Source: DASYKS01 sp031404815
Lineage (GTDB): Bacteria > Acidobacteriota > Thermoanaerobaculia > Multivoradales > UBA5704
NCBI GenBank assembly: GCA_031404815.1
Contig: JANNIH010000158.1
Location: 1-64,000, forward strand
Reading direction: 5' to 3'
DNA: 64,000 nt
Part shown: piece by piece, positions 8,696 through 17,826 of the stretch
Layout of the letters: each line of letters starts with the position of its first letter
Position numbering within the stretch: the stretch's first letter is position 1
The notes under the pieces: generated by a model
The model's input: only the letters and a program-made list of their open reading frames with translations
Databases searched by the model: none
Told to the model about the DNA's origin: nothing
Program-made: the position numbers and the translations under genes

Positions 8696-11600
8696 TCATC
8701 GCCAATCGCCATCGAGTTGAAACGCGGCCCAGTGGTAGGGGTGGCGGTTTGGCCCGGCGAGCATCTCGCGTTGAGCGGCGGCGAGTGCCGCGTCTTTCGC
8801 CTTTCCCGCTCCGAGATGGGCGTAGAAGCGGCGCATCAGCTCGGCGGTCGAGCGGTCGGAGACCGACCAGAGGGAGGAGAGGACGGTGCGCGCTCCGGCG
8901 TAGTGGAACGCCCGGGTGAGGCCGAGCAATCCTTCTCCCTGCGCCTCGGTACCGAGCGCGGTCTCGCAGGCCGAGAGGGTGACCAGGTCGGCGGAGAGCC
9001 GGAGCCGTTCGAAGATCTCCCACGCTTGGAGCAGGCCGTCGTCGCCGGGCCGGGCCGGTCGCGTAGGGGGCGACAGCGCGAGGCCTGAGTCGAGCGGAAA
9101 GCGCGGGTCGAGCAACGCGTGGCCGGCGAAGTGGACGATGTTTCCTTTCGGCGCTTCGGCGAGGAAGCGCGCCTCGGTCGCGTCGGTACCGAGAAACGAA
9201 ATCGCGGGCCGAAACAAGCCGGTGACCCCTTGGACCTCGCTTCGGCTCGCGGGGAGAGGGCTAAGCCCCAGACGGAATCGGCTCGCCGGGCGCACTCCTC
9301 GGGTTCCTGTGGCCGCCATCTGTGTCGGGTAGTGCGGATCGCCGAAGGCGACCAGTGCCTGGGCTGCTGGATTCTCACCGCGCATCCGGCCGAGCTCGGC
9401 AGCGAGGGTCGCCGAGATCACGGTCGAGATCGGCCAGCGCTCCACGAGGTAGACGGCGGTTCGAGGAGTCGGCGTGCCGGAGGGCGCAGGGACCACGAGC
9501 GCCGCAAACGGGAGCGCCGCGAGGGGGCCGTCCGCGGAGATGCGCAGCCGTTCGGCGCGCTCGAGCCACGGTGCCGCCGGGGCGAGGAGCTGCCCGTAGA
9601 GCCGGGCACCGAGCGAGCGCAACGCCCGCTCGTCGGCGAGCGCCTGGCCGCCGAGCACGAGGCTGCGGAATGCCGCGACGTCGCGGCCGAGCGCTTCGCG
9701 GCCGCGACGGATCGAAAGCACGGCCAGGCCGGACGGAGGTGCGCCGGCCTCTCCCTCCGGCATCACGACGAACAGAGTCGTCGTCTGCTCACCGACCGAG
9801 AAGGAGAGTCCGACCTCGCCCGGGCCGAGGGTACGGCGGGCGGCGGCCAAGTCGAGCGGCTGGGGTGCGGCGAGCGCCGCGTAACGCGGCGAGATCCGGC
9901 GAACCTTCCCGCGCAGGTTCTCGCGCTCGCCGAAGACCCGGGCCCGGCGGGAGATCGACGCCTCGATCTTCCTAGAATCGGTGGCCGGATCGAGCGCCGC
10001 GATCTCCCCTTCGAAGCGGGCGAGCTCGGCATCGACCCTGCGGATCTCCTCGGCCAGCTCGGCGGGCAGCTCGGCGGGTGGTGCCAGGTCACGTTTGGCC
10101 ATCAGATCGAGCAGGCTCCGGGCTCGGAAACGCTCCAAAGTCTGATACGCCCGCTCCGGTTGGCCGATCTCGATCTGCAGCTCGATCGCCTCCTGGTAGG
10201 TGAGGGCGAACTGGGCGCGGAAGCGCGCCTCATCAAGGTCCGAACCGCCGAGTTTGCGGACGCTCCGATCGAGCGCCCCGAGCGCCTGGGTAAAGTGACG
10301 GTCGGCGTCGGCGGTCCGGCCAAGGCGACGTTTCAATCGACCGAGAAGGCCGAGAGCTTCGGCTTCCTCGGTGGTGCCGGGAGCCACCCGCCGGTAGATC
10401 GCAAGTGCCCGTTCAAGGGGCGCTTCGGCGCGCCGAAGATCCGCTTTGGCTCCGAGCTCGAACAGTAGAGACGAGCCGTGTCGGAGCGACTCTGCGAGGT
10501 CTAGAGTGAGGGGCAGACGTTCGGCGATCCGGAACGCCTCGGCGATTCGACCGCGGGCGGCCACCGCGTCTTTGCGCGCCACGGCGATCTCGGCGAGGTT
10601 GATCAGATCGAAAGCGAGGATCGGCGAGCCGGGAGCGCTCTTCTGGTGGAGCGAGAGAGCGCGAGCCCCGTACTGCTCGGCGCGCGACGAAGCGCCTTGC
10701 GCATTGGCCGCTCTCGCGAGGTTGGTAAACGTGAGCGCGACCGACGGGCCCTCGGGCGAAAGGCGGGTGTAGATTTCGAGCGCTTCCAACTGGCGGGCCT
10801 CGGCCTCAGCGAAGTTCCCCCGGGCTTGGGCGATTAGGCCGAGCCCGGTCAGCGCTCCCCCGGTCGTGGTGCTCCGCACACCGATCGTCCGGCTGGTTTC
10901 GAGCAAGGTGCGCAGCAGCTCATCGGAACGGTCGAGGTCGCCGCGATCGCGGGCGATGTTCGCCAAGCTGAGCAGGTTGGCCAACACCCGTTCCGAGTTG
11001 GGTTCGATCCGCCGCCAAAGGGCGAGCGCCCTGAGCTCGTAGCGCTCCGCCAAGTCGAGGCGGCTTCGCATCCAGGCGACGGTGCCGAGGTTCAGCAAGA
11101 GGGCGGCATTCAGGCGCCCTTCGGGGATCTTCCGCTCCGTGATGGCGAGCGCGGCGGCGTAGTGGCGTTCGGCGGTGTCGATGTCGCCCCGGATTGCCGC
11201 CGAGGTGCCGAGCGTATTCTCGGTGTTGGCGAGCGCGAGGCTCCCCGGGGCCTGGGCCGCTTGAAGGGTGCGCGCCCGGTTGAGCGCGGCGTTTGCGGCG
11301 GCGAAATCCTCCCGCCGATTCCCCACCCTGCCGAGCACCGCCCAGCTCTGCGCCAAGGCGAGGCTGCCGGGCTCGGTCTTTTTGCGGATCGCGATCGCCG
11401 ACTCGATATCGGCGAGCGCGCCGGCCAAGTCGAGCGCTTCGATCCGCGCATTGGCCCGAACCTGGCGGATCAGGGCGAGGAAGCGCTCGTCGCGCTCGGC
11501 CAGGGCGAAGCGTTCGGCCGCCGCGTAGTGGGCTTCGGCTTGCGTCATGTCGTGGGCATCTGCGTGTATCGACGCCTCGCGCAGATGGTCATAGGCCTGG

Positions 11601-12007
11601 CTGGCTGCGGTCGCCGAACGTTCCATCCCCCAACGGAGCCGCCAGTCGTCGGCGGTGAGCACGAAGGTTCGGCGCTCGATCGCCTCGCCGCTCTTCGCAC
11701 CGCCGCGTTCGATGTCGATCTCGACCGGCCCGCGCGGCCCCTGCTCGATCTCGAACTGGGTCAAGGTCAGGCAAGAGGTCGGACGGAGCGCGGCGGCTTG
11801 CTGGTTGGCCGGCGGCGCGCTCGCGCGGCGCAGCTCGATGATCCGGTCGCCTTTGCGCAGACCGACGAGCTCCCCGGCACCACCGGGTTGGACTTCGACG
11901 ATGAGGACTCTTCCGTCGGGAGAAAGGGGAGCCTTCCGGCACGCCGAAAGCCCCAGCGCAGCGATGCACAGGGAAAGAACGAGGAGTGTTGTGCGGGCGG
12001 CGGGCAT
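8696..12007 (-). CDS. CHAT-domain protease-like lipoprotein with PDZ-like and TPR regions
   Basis: A 1103-aa protein. It opens with a lipoprotein signal peptide ending LGLSAC, then a PDZ-like segment (VEVQPGGAGELVGLRKGDRI). Residues ~120-620 are tetratricopeptide-type helical repeats (AEAHYAAAERFALAE, ERHYAAALAITERK and similar). The C-terminal ~350 residues are a CHAT domain with both catalytic elements visible: the histidine in IVHFAGHALLDP and the cysteine in LVTLSACETALG, followed by GLTRAFHYAGARTVLSSLW. CHAT domains are caspase/separase-like cysteine peptidases; the signal peptide places this one outside the cytoplasm. Its ATG overlaps the stop of the receiver-domain gene (12005-12009), so it is translated as part of the amidohydrolase-receiver-CHAT run. 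Confidence 0.88.
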   Translation of the reverse strand: MPAARTTLLVLSLCIAALGLSACRKAPLSPDGRVLIVEVQPGGAGELVGLRKGDRIIELRRASAPPANQQAAALRPTSCLTLTQFEIEQGPRGPVEIDIERGGAKSGEAIERRTFVLTADDWRLRWGMERSATAASQAYDHLREASIHADAHDMTQAEAHYAAAERFALAERDERFLALIRQVRANARIEALDLAGALADIESAIAIRKKTEPGSLALAQSWAVLGRVGNRREDFAAANAALNRARTLQAAQAPGSLALANTENTLGTSAAIRGDIDTAERHYAAALAITERKIPEGRLNAALLLNLGTVAWMRSRLDLAERYELRALALWRRIEPNSERVLANLLSLANIARDRGDLDRSDELLRTLLETSRTIGVRSTTTGGALTGLGLIAQARGNFAEAEARQLEALEIYTRLSPEGPSVALTFTNLARAANAQGASSRAEQYGARALSLHQKSAPGSPILAFDLINLAEIAVARKDAVAARGRIAEAFRIAERLPLTLDLAESLRHGSSLLFELGAKADLRRAEAPLERALAIYRRVAPGTTEEAEALGLLGRLKRRLGRTADADRHFTQALGALDRSVRKLGGSDLDEARFRAQFALTYQEAIELQIEIGQPERAYQTLERFRARSLLDLMAKRDLAPPAELPAELAEEIRRVDAELARFEGEIAALDPATDSRKIEASISRRARVFGERENLRGKVRRISPRYAALAAPQPLDLAAARRTLGPGEVGLSFSVGEQTTTLFVVMPEGEAGAPPSGLAVLSIRRGREALGRDVAAFRSLVLGGQALADERALRSLGARLYGQLLAPAAPWLERAERLRISADGPLAALPFAALVVPAPSGTPTPRTAVYLVERWPISTVISATLAAELGRMRGENPAAQALVAFGDPHYPTQMAATGTRGVRPASRFRLGLSPLPASRSEVQGVTGLFRPAISFLGTDATEARFLAEAPKGNIVHFAGHALLDPRFPLDSGLALSPPTRPARPGDDGLLQAWEIFERLRLSADLVTLSACETALGTEAQGEGLLGLTRAFHYAGARTVLSSLWSVSDRSTAELMRRFYAHLGAGKAKDAALAAAQREMLAGPNRHPYHWAAFQLDGDWR

Positions 12008-12393
12008 CAGATCTGTGCGGCAAACGCCCGCGCGACCGCTTGGAGCAGCGCCTCGCGGGAATAGGGCTTTTGCAGAAACAGAGTCCCCGGTGCGAGCGCC
12101 ACGCGGCCGGCTACCTCGGTTTGCGCGTGGCCGGAGACGAACAGCACGCGCAGCTCCGGATGGCTGGCCCGCAGCCGTTCCGCGAGATCCGGTCCGTCGA
12201 GGCCGGGCAGGACGACATCGGTGATCAGCAGGCCGGGTGAGCGTTCCGCCGCCAGTGCGAGCGCTTCGTCCGCCGCCCCTGCCACCCGCACTTCGTAGCC
12301 GGCGGCTTCGAGGATCTCGCGCGAAAGGATGCGCAGCATCTCCTCGTCTTCGACGACCAGAACCCCGGTCGAGGTCTCCGGCTCGTCGTCCAT
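12007..12393 (-). CDS. Stand-alone response-regulator receiver domain protein
   Basis: A 128-aa CheY-like receiver with no output domain. The acidic pair E15/D16 (VVEDEE), the phosphoacceptor D59 (LLITDVVLPGLDG), the Thr/Ser position (VLFVSGHA) and the conserved K109 (LFLQKPYS) are all present, so it should be phosphorylatable. This LxxPGxDGxxLA and LQKPYSREALLxAV pattern resembles receivers split off hybrid histidine kinases. No kinase is encoded nearby. It lies 20 nt after an amidohydrolase gene and overlaps the CHAT gene start, so a regulatory link to the CHAT protein is possible but is inference. Confidence 0.9.
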   Translation of the reverse strand: MDDEPETSTGVLVVEDEEMLRILSREILEAAGYEVRVAGAADEALALAAERSPGLLITDVVLPGLDGPDLAERLRASHPELRVLFVSGHAQTEVAGRVALAPGTLFLQKPYSREALLQAVARAFAAQI

Positions 12394-12413
12394 CGTCCTC
12401 TCGCGGTTCGGGC

Positions 12414-13739
12414 TCAAGGCTGCCGAAAGGCCGGCGGCAGCTCGCCGACGAGCGTCCGGTAGCGATCGCGCAGCTCGATCTGGCGGCTCCGCTGCTGGAG
12501 CGTCACGCCGCGGGCGATCACTTGCTCGGGGAAGGTGGTGACTTCGAGCGGGTCGTCGTCCCAGATCACCAACGTCGCCTCCTTGCCCGGTTCGAGCGAG
12601 CCGAGCCGGTCGGCGACGCCCCAGATCTTCGCCGGTTCGATCGTCATCGCGGCGAGCGCGTCGATCCACGGGAGCCCATTGGCGGCGGCGTTGCCCGCGG
12701 CCTGACGGAGGTTGCGGGCGTTGTGCGCATCGAACGTCGCGAACGCGATTCGAACCCCGGCCGCCTTCAGGCGCGCCGCGTTGTCGAGCCGCGCGCCGAG
12801 CGCCTCGAAGCTGGTCGGCAGATCGTTCTGCGGGTTCAAGACGACCGGCACTCCGGCCGCCGCGATCTCGGCCGCCACCCGCCACCCCTCGTCGGCGCCC
12901 GCGAGGATCAGTTTGAGCTTCTCTTCTTTCGCCAGACGGAGTGCCGCGAGCAGATCGCTCGCGCGGTGCGCTTGGACGATCAGGGGGATTTGGCCCCGTG
13001 CCACGGGTAAGAGCGCTTCGAGGTCGAGCCGCGACAGGGCATAGGAGCGCCGCGCCCCCTTTTCCCAGTCCGCCCGGTGGTCGGCCTGGTCGCGCGCAAC
13101 GGCGAGCGCCTCGCGCAGCAGCAGGATCGCCGCGGCGCGCGAGCCCCCCGCCTTCTCGGCGCCGGTCTCGCCGAGCACCGCAAACATCGCGGCGGGGGAG
13201 CGCAGCACGAGCTCACCCCCGCCGAGTTGAATCACCGCCGCTTGGCCCCCGATCAGGCTCGCGCCGACCTCCGGCGCCACCAGTGCATGGGTGAGCCCCT
13301 CGATCCGGTTGATCGCGATCAGGCTCGATTCCGGATTGAGCGCGTCGGCGACGTTCAACGCCGCGGTGATCCGGTCGTTGTCGCTCTGGGCGTCGGCGGT
13401 GCCGTCGACCTGGCTCACCTCGACCAGGCCGATGCGCGACAGCGAATCGAACAGGCCCGGGGTGATCACTTTGCCGGTCGCGTCGATCCGGATCGCCCCG
13501 GCGGGCATGGGGACATCGGCGCCGACCGCGCGGATCGTGCCCTCGTCGATCACGATCGTCCCGCCGCGAATCGTTCCGAGCGGACCCAGGGTGTGGATCG
13601 TCGCACCGAAGATCGCGGTCGGAGGAACCGCGGCGGCAGCGGAGCCAGGGGCAAAAACGGCGGTGGTTCCCGGCAGGCAGGTTGCGAGCAGCAGGGCTGC
13701 GCCGATCCGGCCCCCTTTGCGGTTCGAACGCGGGCTCAT
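12414..13739 (-). CDS. Exported amidohydrolase-superfamily protein (copy 2)
   Basis: A 441-aa protein with an N-terminal signal peptide (GAALLLATCLPGTTAVFAPG). The amidohydrolase N-terminal beta-sandwich is clear (IRGGTIVIDEGTIRAVGADV, GKVITPGLFD), as is the C-terminal LGSLEPGKEATLVIWDDDPL. The usual metal-binding H-x-H after TPGxxD is replaced (GLFDSLSRIGLVE), so a canonical binuclear metal site is doubtful; such partner proteins are typical in paired exported amidohydrolases of this kind. Its ATG overlaps the stop of the upstream amidohydrolase (13736-13739), suggesting a heteromeric pair. The substrate is unknown; dipeptide or imidazolonepropionase-like chemistry is only a family guess. 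Confidence 0.85.
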   Translation of the reverse strand: MSPRSNRKGGRIGAALLLATCLPGTTAVFAPGSAAAAVPPTAIFGATIHTLGPLGTIRGGTIVIDEGTIRAVGADVPMPAGAIRIDATGKVITPGLFDSLSRIGLVEVSQVDGTADAQSDNDRITAALNVADALNPESSLIAINRIEGLTHALVAPEVGASLIGGQAAVIQLGGGELVLRSPAAMFAVLGETGAEKAGGSRAAAILLLREALAVARDQADHRADWEKGARRSYALSRLDLEALLPVARGQIPLIVQAHRASDLLAALRLAKEEKLKLILAGADEGWRVAAEIAAAGVPVVLNPQNDLPTSFEALGARLDNAARLKAAGVRIAFATFDAHNARNLRQAAGNAAANGLPWIDALAAMTIEPAKIWGVADRLGSLEPGKEATLVIWDDDPLEVTTFPEQVIARGVTLQQRSRQIELRDRYRTLVGELPPAFRQP

Positions 13740-15223
13740 CGGACACCTCCCGGAATGCCCGTGCGGACATCGCGCAGGCCGAGCTCGAAATCGGTGCGCG
13801 GTTGGCGCTTCGGGTCGGCGCGATCGTAGATGCGCGAGCCGTCGATAAAGACCTGCTCGGCGTGGGCGTAGACGCTGAACGGATCGCCGCTCCAGATCAC
13901 CACGTCGGCCATCTTGCCGGGTTCGAGCGAACCGGTGCGCGCGCCGACGCCCATCGCAGCCGCCGGGTTGATCGTGATCCAGCGGATCGCGTCTTCCGCG
14001 GTGAATCGCTTGCCGCCCGGGTGGCCGTCGGCCGCCTCGTCGCGCGCCAAGCGGTTCCCCGCGGCCATCGCTTTGGCGGCCTCTTGGTTCAGGCGCTGAA
14101 TGCCGTCGGCGGAATCCGAATGGACGATCGCGCAGGCGCCGCCCCGATCGACCAGCGCGATGTTCTCGCGAATGCCGTCGAGCGCCTCCATCTTGAAGCC
14201 CCACCAGTCGGCCCACATGGCGGAGCAGATCCCCTCTTGGGCCAAGAGGTCGGCGATCTTGTATGACTCGACGGCGTGGTGGAAGGCGGTGATCTTGTAG
14301 CCGAACTCTTTGGCCTGGTCGATCATCAGAGCCATCTCGTCGGCCCGGTAGCAATGGTTCTGGACCAGGATTTCGCCGCTCAAGACCTTGGCCAGCGTCT
14401 CCTTTTCCAGGTCGCGGTCGGGCGGGTCGGGCGTTTGGCCGTCCCGGCCTTTCTCGCCGCGCGCGATCTTGTCCGAATACGCCTGCCACTTCTTCCGATA
14501 CTCGGTGGCGCCGATCCAGGCTTCGCGGGTGACCGCGAGGTTGCCCATCCGCGTCGAGGGCATCCGCCCCTTGTTGCCGTAGACCCGTTTCGGGTTTTCG
14601 CCGCACGCCATCTTCAAGGCATACGGTGCGCCGGGGAACTTCATCCCTTGCATCGTGCGGGCGGGCACGTTCTTGATCGTGACGCCGACGCCGCCGATCA
14701 GGTTGGCCGAGCCGGGCAGAATCAGCATCGAGGTGACCCCGCCGGCCAGGGCCAGGGGAAACTGCGGGTCCTGCGGCCAGATCGAATGCTCGGCGAGAAC
14801 ATCCGCAGTCACCGGCTCGGTCGCCTCGTTGCCGTCCGAATTCGCCTCGACACCGGGGGAGGGGTAGACCCCCAGGTGCGAATGGATGTCGATGATTCCG
14901 GGGGTGACCCATTTGCCCGCGGCGTCGATCACCTTGGCCCCCGCGGGCGCCTCGATCGCCGTACCGACCGCCACGATCTTGCCGTCGCGCATGAGGATCG
15001 AACCGTTCGCAATCCGCGGCCCCACCGCCGTGAGAATTGTCGCCCCCCGGATCAACGTCACTTCGGACGGCAACGGCCGATAGGTCGAAGGATAGGGGTC
15101 CGGAATCGCGGCGCTCGGCGCCGATTTGGGCGCAGGCGCCGCCGCCGTCTTCGGGGGCGGAGCTGCGACGCAGGCCGAGCCGCAGGCGAGGAACGAGACG
15201 AACAGGGCGCTGGCATGACGCAT
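13736..15223 (-). CDS. Exported amidohydrolase-superfamily protein (copy 1)
   Basis: A 495-aa protein with a signal peptide (MRHASALFVSFLACGSAC). Here the metal site is intact: WVTPGIIDIHSHLGVYPSPG carries the H-x-H motif, and QNHCYRADE, ITAFHHAVESYK and IVHSDSADG supply the further histidines and aspartate expected for the TIM-barrel metal centre. The C-terminus has LEPGKMADVVIWSGDP. It is the first gene of a coupled run: amidohydrolase 1, amidohydrolase 2 (ATGA overlap), receiver, CHAT lipoprotein. ATG 15223 is chosen because it begins the signal peptide; a longer in-frame start at 15286 has no such feature. Confidence 0.88.
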   Translation of the reverse strand: MRHASALFVSFLACGSACVAAPPPKTAAAPAPKSAPSAAIPDPYPSTYRPLPSEVTLIRGATILTAVGPRIANGSILMRDGKIVAVGTAIEAPAGAKVIDAAGKWVTPGIIDIHSHLGVYPSPGVEANSDGNEATEPVTADVLAEHSIWPQDPQFPLALAGGVTSMLILPGSANLIGGVGVTIKNVPARTMQGMKFPGAPYALKMACGENPKRVYGNKGRMPSTRMGNLAVTREAWIGATEYRKKWQAYSDKIARGEKGRDGQTPDPPDRDLEKETLAKVLSGEILVQNHCYRADEMALMIDQAKEFGYKITAFHHAVESYKIADLLAQEGICSAMWADWWGFKMEALDGIRENIALVDRGGACAIVHSDSADGIQRLNQEAAKAMAAGNRLARDEAADGHPGGKRFTAEDAIRWITINPAAAMGVGARTGSLEPGKMADVVIWSGDPFSVYAHAEQVFIDGSRIYDRADPKRQPRTDFELGLRDVRTGIPGGVR

Positions 15224-15374
15224 GGAAGGGCTCCCGAAAACCTGAAGTTCGGGGCAGAGCAGATCGGAAAACGGCGCCGGCCGCAAGGCGGGGGGGCTTC
15301 GAAGCTCTCCCTATGAAGTTCGGTTGCGTTCAGTCTGCGCGAGAGGAGTGCTTTTCCCGGGGAAATGCCGGGAT

Positions 15375-15640
15375 TCAGCTCAGCTTGGCTCTTAGGATGC
15401 GATTTGCGCGGGCAAAGCTCGGCAGGTGTTGCTTCAGGATGGCCGGGTCGAGCTGCTCGAAGATCTCGAAGGATCGCCTGCCTTTGGCGTAGCCGTTCTT
15501 GCAGTCCTTCGTGGCACGTTCGAGCGCTTGCTGCACTTCATTGCGCAGCCTGGCCTCCAAGCCGGTTGTGGAGGGCAGCGGATTCTCGTTCAAGGCCTGC
15601 TTGGGATGGTAGTGCTGACGCAAGGCCAGCGCTTCCCCCG
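15375..15640 (-). pseudogene. C-terminal remnant of a DUF4276 protein
   Basis: The minus strand encodes LRQHYHPKQALNENPLP and then EVQQALERATKDCKNGY and a tail FEIFEQLDPAILKQHLPSF. This aligns along its length with the second half of the intact DUF4276 protein at 28794-29396 (LAKYYGQQFGTKALPAR, DVERSLREATKKTQKGGY, SDLLARIDPEKVRKRAP). The first ~100 residues, including the start region, are missing: the reading frame of the ATPase runs directly into this remnant and overlaps it out of frame. A deletion of a few hundred bases that removed the ATPase stop and the DUF4276 N-terminus explains the arrangement. Confidence 0.75.
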
Positions 15641-16818
15641 AGCTGACCTTCGATCCAAAGCTGCCCCAGCCGATACTCCTTCAGCCAGGTTTTCAGGGCA
15701 TCTTCGGAAAGCCGGCTCATCGTGGTTCGTCCCTGCTGCTTCTCGCAAACCACCACCGCCTCCGGCGTGTCGGTCATCGCATCGACCAGAATGTCCGAGT
15801 GTGTCGTCACAATGAGCTGCGTTCGCTCCGAAGCCGCTTTGAGGAGATCTGCCACGCCGGGCAAAATGTCCGGGTGCAGGCCCAGCTCGGGCTCCTCGAT
15901 GCAGATCACCTTCGGCGGTTCCGGGTCGCACAGGATGGCGAGCAGGCACAGATAGCGCAGGGTGCCGTCCGAGAGCCGCGTGGCCGGGATCGAGAAGTCC
16001 CCTTCGGTAAAGAAGACCTGCACGGTGCCGCCCTCGACCAGTACGTCGAAATCCTGAATGCCGTCATACAGGTCCTTGAGGCCGGCCAGGATCGCCTTCT
16101 TCGCCGCCGGGTAGCGGGTCTTCAGCCGGTTGAGGAACAGACCGAGATTGGAAAAATCCTCTTCCAGCAGGTCGTTGCGCATGTCCGCCTTTTGCGGTTC
16201 GCGAAACACCGCGCCGCGGCCAAACGCCCATTCCCGGTAGATGCGGATGTGTTCGTAGCTTTGCGCGAGCCATGCGAGCTCCGGATAGGTCTCAGGGTCC
16301 CGGCGCTGGGCCAGGATGGAGCGATCCGACTCGATCGTGTCGCGGGCAAGCTTTCTTTCGCCATTGTCCGCCGTGTTCAGGACCGGATTGCCGCCCTGGT
16401 ATCGATAGAAAAAGTAGGGTTCCGTCTGCGGCGGGTAGGGGGCCTCATTTTCGACCCGCTCATCGTCGAGGGCGAACGTCTGCGAGACCGCATGGAAGGC
16501 CATGCTGTGCCGCAAGGGTTGACTGCCTTTCGGGTTGTCGATCACGGCTTCAACCCTGGCCTTGCCACTCTTCCCTGCGCCTTTCCAGATCCACTCCGCA
16601 ACACCGCCGCCCTTGCGCGTCACTTCGCGCCATTCCTTTGGCGCGGCGCGCAGCAGGCTGATCGCTTCGAGCAAGTTCGACTTGCCGCTTCCGTTGGCTC
16701 CGATGAGGACGTTCAGTTCCCGCAAGTCGAGGCCAGGAAAGTCTGGCCCAAAGGAAAGGAAGCTCCGGGGTTGCAGGCGTCGGATCAGGGGTGCCGGGGT
16801 ACGTTCGACCTGGTTCAT
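15538..16818 (-). CDS. OLD/RecF-like AAA ATPase, C-terminus altered by deletion
   Basis: A 426-aa cytoplasmic ATPase. Walker A is GANGSGKSN (residues 40-48), the ABC-like signature region is RLSDGTLRYLCLLAILC, and Walker B is VICIEEPELGLHP, followed by the His-switch LIVTTHSDILVDA. It is a clear paralogue of the ATPase at 27625-28794 (shared LNVLIGAN, GGGVxEWIWKG, PELGLHPD). In the intact copy the protein ends shortly after QIGALGGNR; here the frame continues past QLGG into ~35 extra residues read out of frame across a DUF4276 remnant. It may still fold, but its partner is gone, so the locus is probably non-functional as a system. GGAGAAGGA precedes ATG 16818. Confidence 0.8.
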   Translation of the reverse strand: MNQVERTPAPLIRRLQPRSFLSFGPDFPGLDLRELNVLIGANGSGKSNLLEAISLLRAAPKEWREVTRKGGGVAEWIWKGAGKSGKARVEAVIDNPKGSQPLRHSMAFHAVSQTFALDDERVENEAPYPPQTEPYFFYRYQGGNPVLNTADNGERKLARDTIESDRSILAQRRDPETYPELAWLAQSYEHIRIYREWAFGRGAVFREPQKADMRNDLLEEDFSNLGLFLNRLKTRYPAAKKAILAGLKDLYDGIQDFDVLVEGGTVQVFFTEGDFSIPATRLSDGTLRYLCLLAILCDPEPPKVICIEEPELGLHPDILPGVADLLKAASERTQLIVTTHSDILVDAMTDTPEAVVVCEKQQGRTTMSRLSEDALKTWLKEYRLGQLWIEGQLGGSAGLASALPSQAGLERESAALHNRLGGQAAQ

Positions 16819-17123
16819 TCCTTCTCCGTTTCGAGGTCCTCTGCGACGCTGGGCGCAAGGAGAACCTCTCGGGACTTCGCTTTCAATCGTTGGCCCGACG
16901 CCCGTCGTGCCGGGCACCGCCGGAACGGTCGCGGTCTCGGCCGCTTGCCGTCGCTGTGCCGAAAGTATGTCCCAGAATCCTCGCCAAGGATCGTCTGGGA
17001 GGGGGCGGGAACAGGTCATCGAAGTTCGTCCCGTGAAATTCGATTGCGCTGGGCCCTCGGAGTTTCCACCCCCGACCGCCGAAGCGTCCCTTCCCCCGGG
17101 GCGGGGGGTGGGTGCCGCCCCAG
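16819..17123. other. Intergenic region without a supported gene
   Basis: About 305 bp between the degraded ATPase locus and the PIN-domain gene. No frame has a convincing protein; the only notable content is one copy of a 28-bp GC-rich repeat at its right end. Confidence 0.5.
17080..17107 (+). repeat. 28-bp direct repeat, left copy
   Basis: Identical, base for base, to 17827-17854. It contains the near-palindromic core CCCCCGGGGCGGGGG. The two copies bracket the toxin-antitoxin pair in the same orientation. Confidence 0.8.
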
Positions 17124-17525
17124 TCAGGGCGGGCAGATCAGCGGTATGGCCTCCCGCTTGTTACGGCGGTAGATGCGGAAATCTCCACGATCGACGGTGA
17201 TCACACTATGTCGCGGAAAGAGCTCACTCATTCGAATCAGGCAGAGATCGGCCAGGTCCGGGTGGCGATCGGCATACCGGTTCGCCAGCGCCGCAAGCTG
17301 ACTGAGCTGAGACTGGCAGTCGAAGGCCAGCTCCACCAAGCCCTCCGAGACCATGGAGAGGACGAGAGGAACGCTCTGGAGGTGAAAGGCCGTCTCGGCG
17401 AGCACCGCTTCGCAGGTGAGCAGGGGCTCGGTGATGCCCGTCGCTATGCTGACTGCCCAGGCGTGGTAACTGTCGTTGCGATTGGCGAAAGCGACGAGAA
17501 AGCCGGTATCGGCAATCCCCTTCAT
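17124..17525 (-). CDS. PIN-domain ribonuclease toxin (VapC-like)
   Basis: A 133-aa PIN domain, the usual VapC length. The acidic active-site residues expected for Mg-dependent RNase activity are visible: D6 (IADTGFLVAF), E44 (AVLAETAF), D90/D93 (PDLADLCLIRM) and D112 (VITVDRGDF). The gene starts inside the stop of the upstream ribbon-helix-helix gene (17522-17525, ATGA), the normal antitoxin-toxin order. PIN toxins typically cleave tRNA or rRNA. It could act as plasmid-like addiction or abortive defence within this island; which one cannot be told from sequence. Confidence 0.88.
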   Translation of the reverse strand: MKGIADTGFLVAFANRNDSYHAWAVSIATGITEPLLTCEAVLAETAFHLQSVPLVLSMVSEGLVELAFDCQSQLSQLAALANRYADRHPDLADLCLIRMSELFPRHSVITVDRGDFRIYRRNKREAIPLICPP

Positions 17526-17734
17526 GAGCCCGAAAAGCCCTTCCGAAGGGACAAGTCCTTCGGCCCGTCAACCGCTCCGGCCAAGCGCAAGAAGCCCTGC
17601 GCCTCGCCGCTCGCCCTGGCTTTTTCCAGCTGATCGCGGATGAGCCTGCCTTGCGACACGCCGCTCTGAGCCGCGACCGCTTCGAGCCAAGCTGCCAATT
17701 CCTCGCTGAGCCGGATGGTGATTGTATGACTCAT
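17522..17734 (-). CDS. Ribbon-helix-helix antitoxin (CopG/VapB-like)
   Basis: A 70-aa protein beginning MSHTITIRLSEELAAWLEAV, a canonical ribbon-helix-helix: a short basic beta strand (TITIRL) followed by two helices with G-V-S-Q-G-R at the turn. The C-terminal 30 residues (FLRLAGAVDGPKDLSLRKGF) would be the toxin-binding tail. It is expected to dimerise, bind its own promoter and neutralise the PIN toxin encoded immediately downstream. ATG 17734 is chosen because it opens the first beta strand; the ORF extends 18 nt further upstream. Confidence 0.85.
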   Translation of the reverse strand: MSHTITIRLSEELAAWLEAVAAQSGVSQGRLIRDQLEKARASGEAQGFLRLAGAVDGPKDLSLRKGFSGS

Positions 17735-17826
17735 TATCCCGAAGCGTAACACAATGGAGCGGAAAGCATAGCTGGCCGAGAGGCAGCAGCTCTGGAGGTT
17801 TTCGCTTAACGATCACCGAAGCCGAA

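Noticed and set aside
9119..10468. 449-aa plus-strand frame opposite the CHAT-TPR lipoprotein
   Set aside because: Antisense to clear CHAT and TPR motifs, no domain, no ribosome-binding site.
13740..14912. Upstream extension of the second amidohydrolase frame
   Set aside because: The extension reads as low-complexity shadow of the first amidohydrolase; the ATGA-coupled start at 13739 with its signal peptide is far better.
16819..17019. N-terminal extension of the degraded ATPase
   Set aside because: The extra residues are low-complexity and lie upstream of a good ribosome-binding site and the start at 16818.
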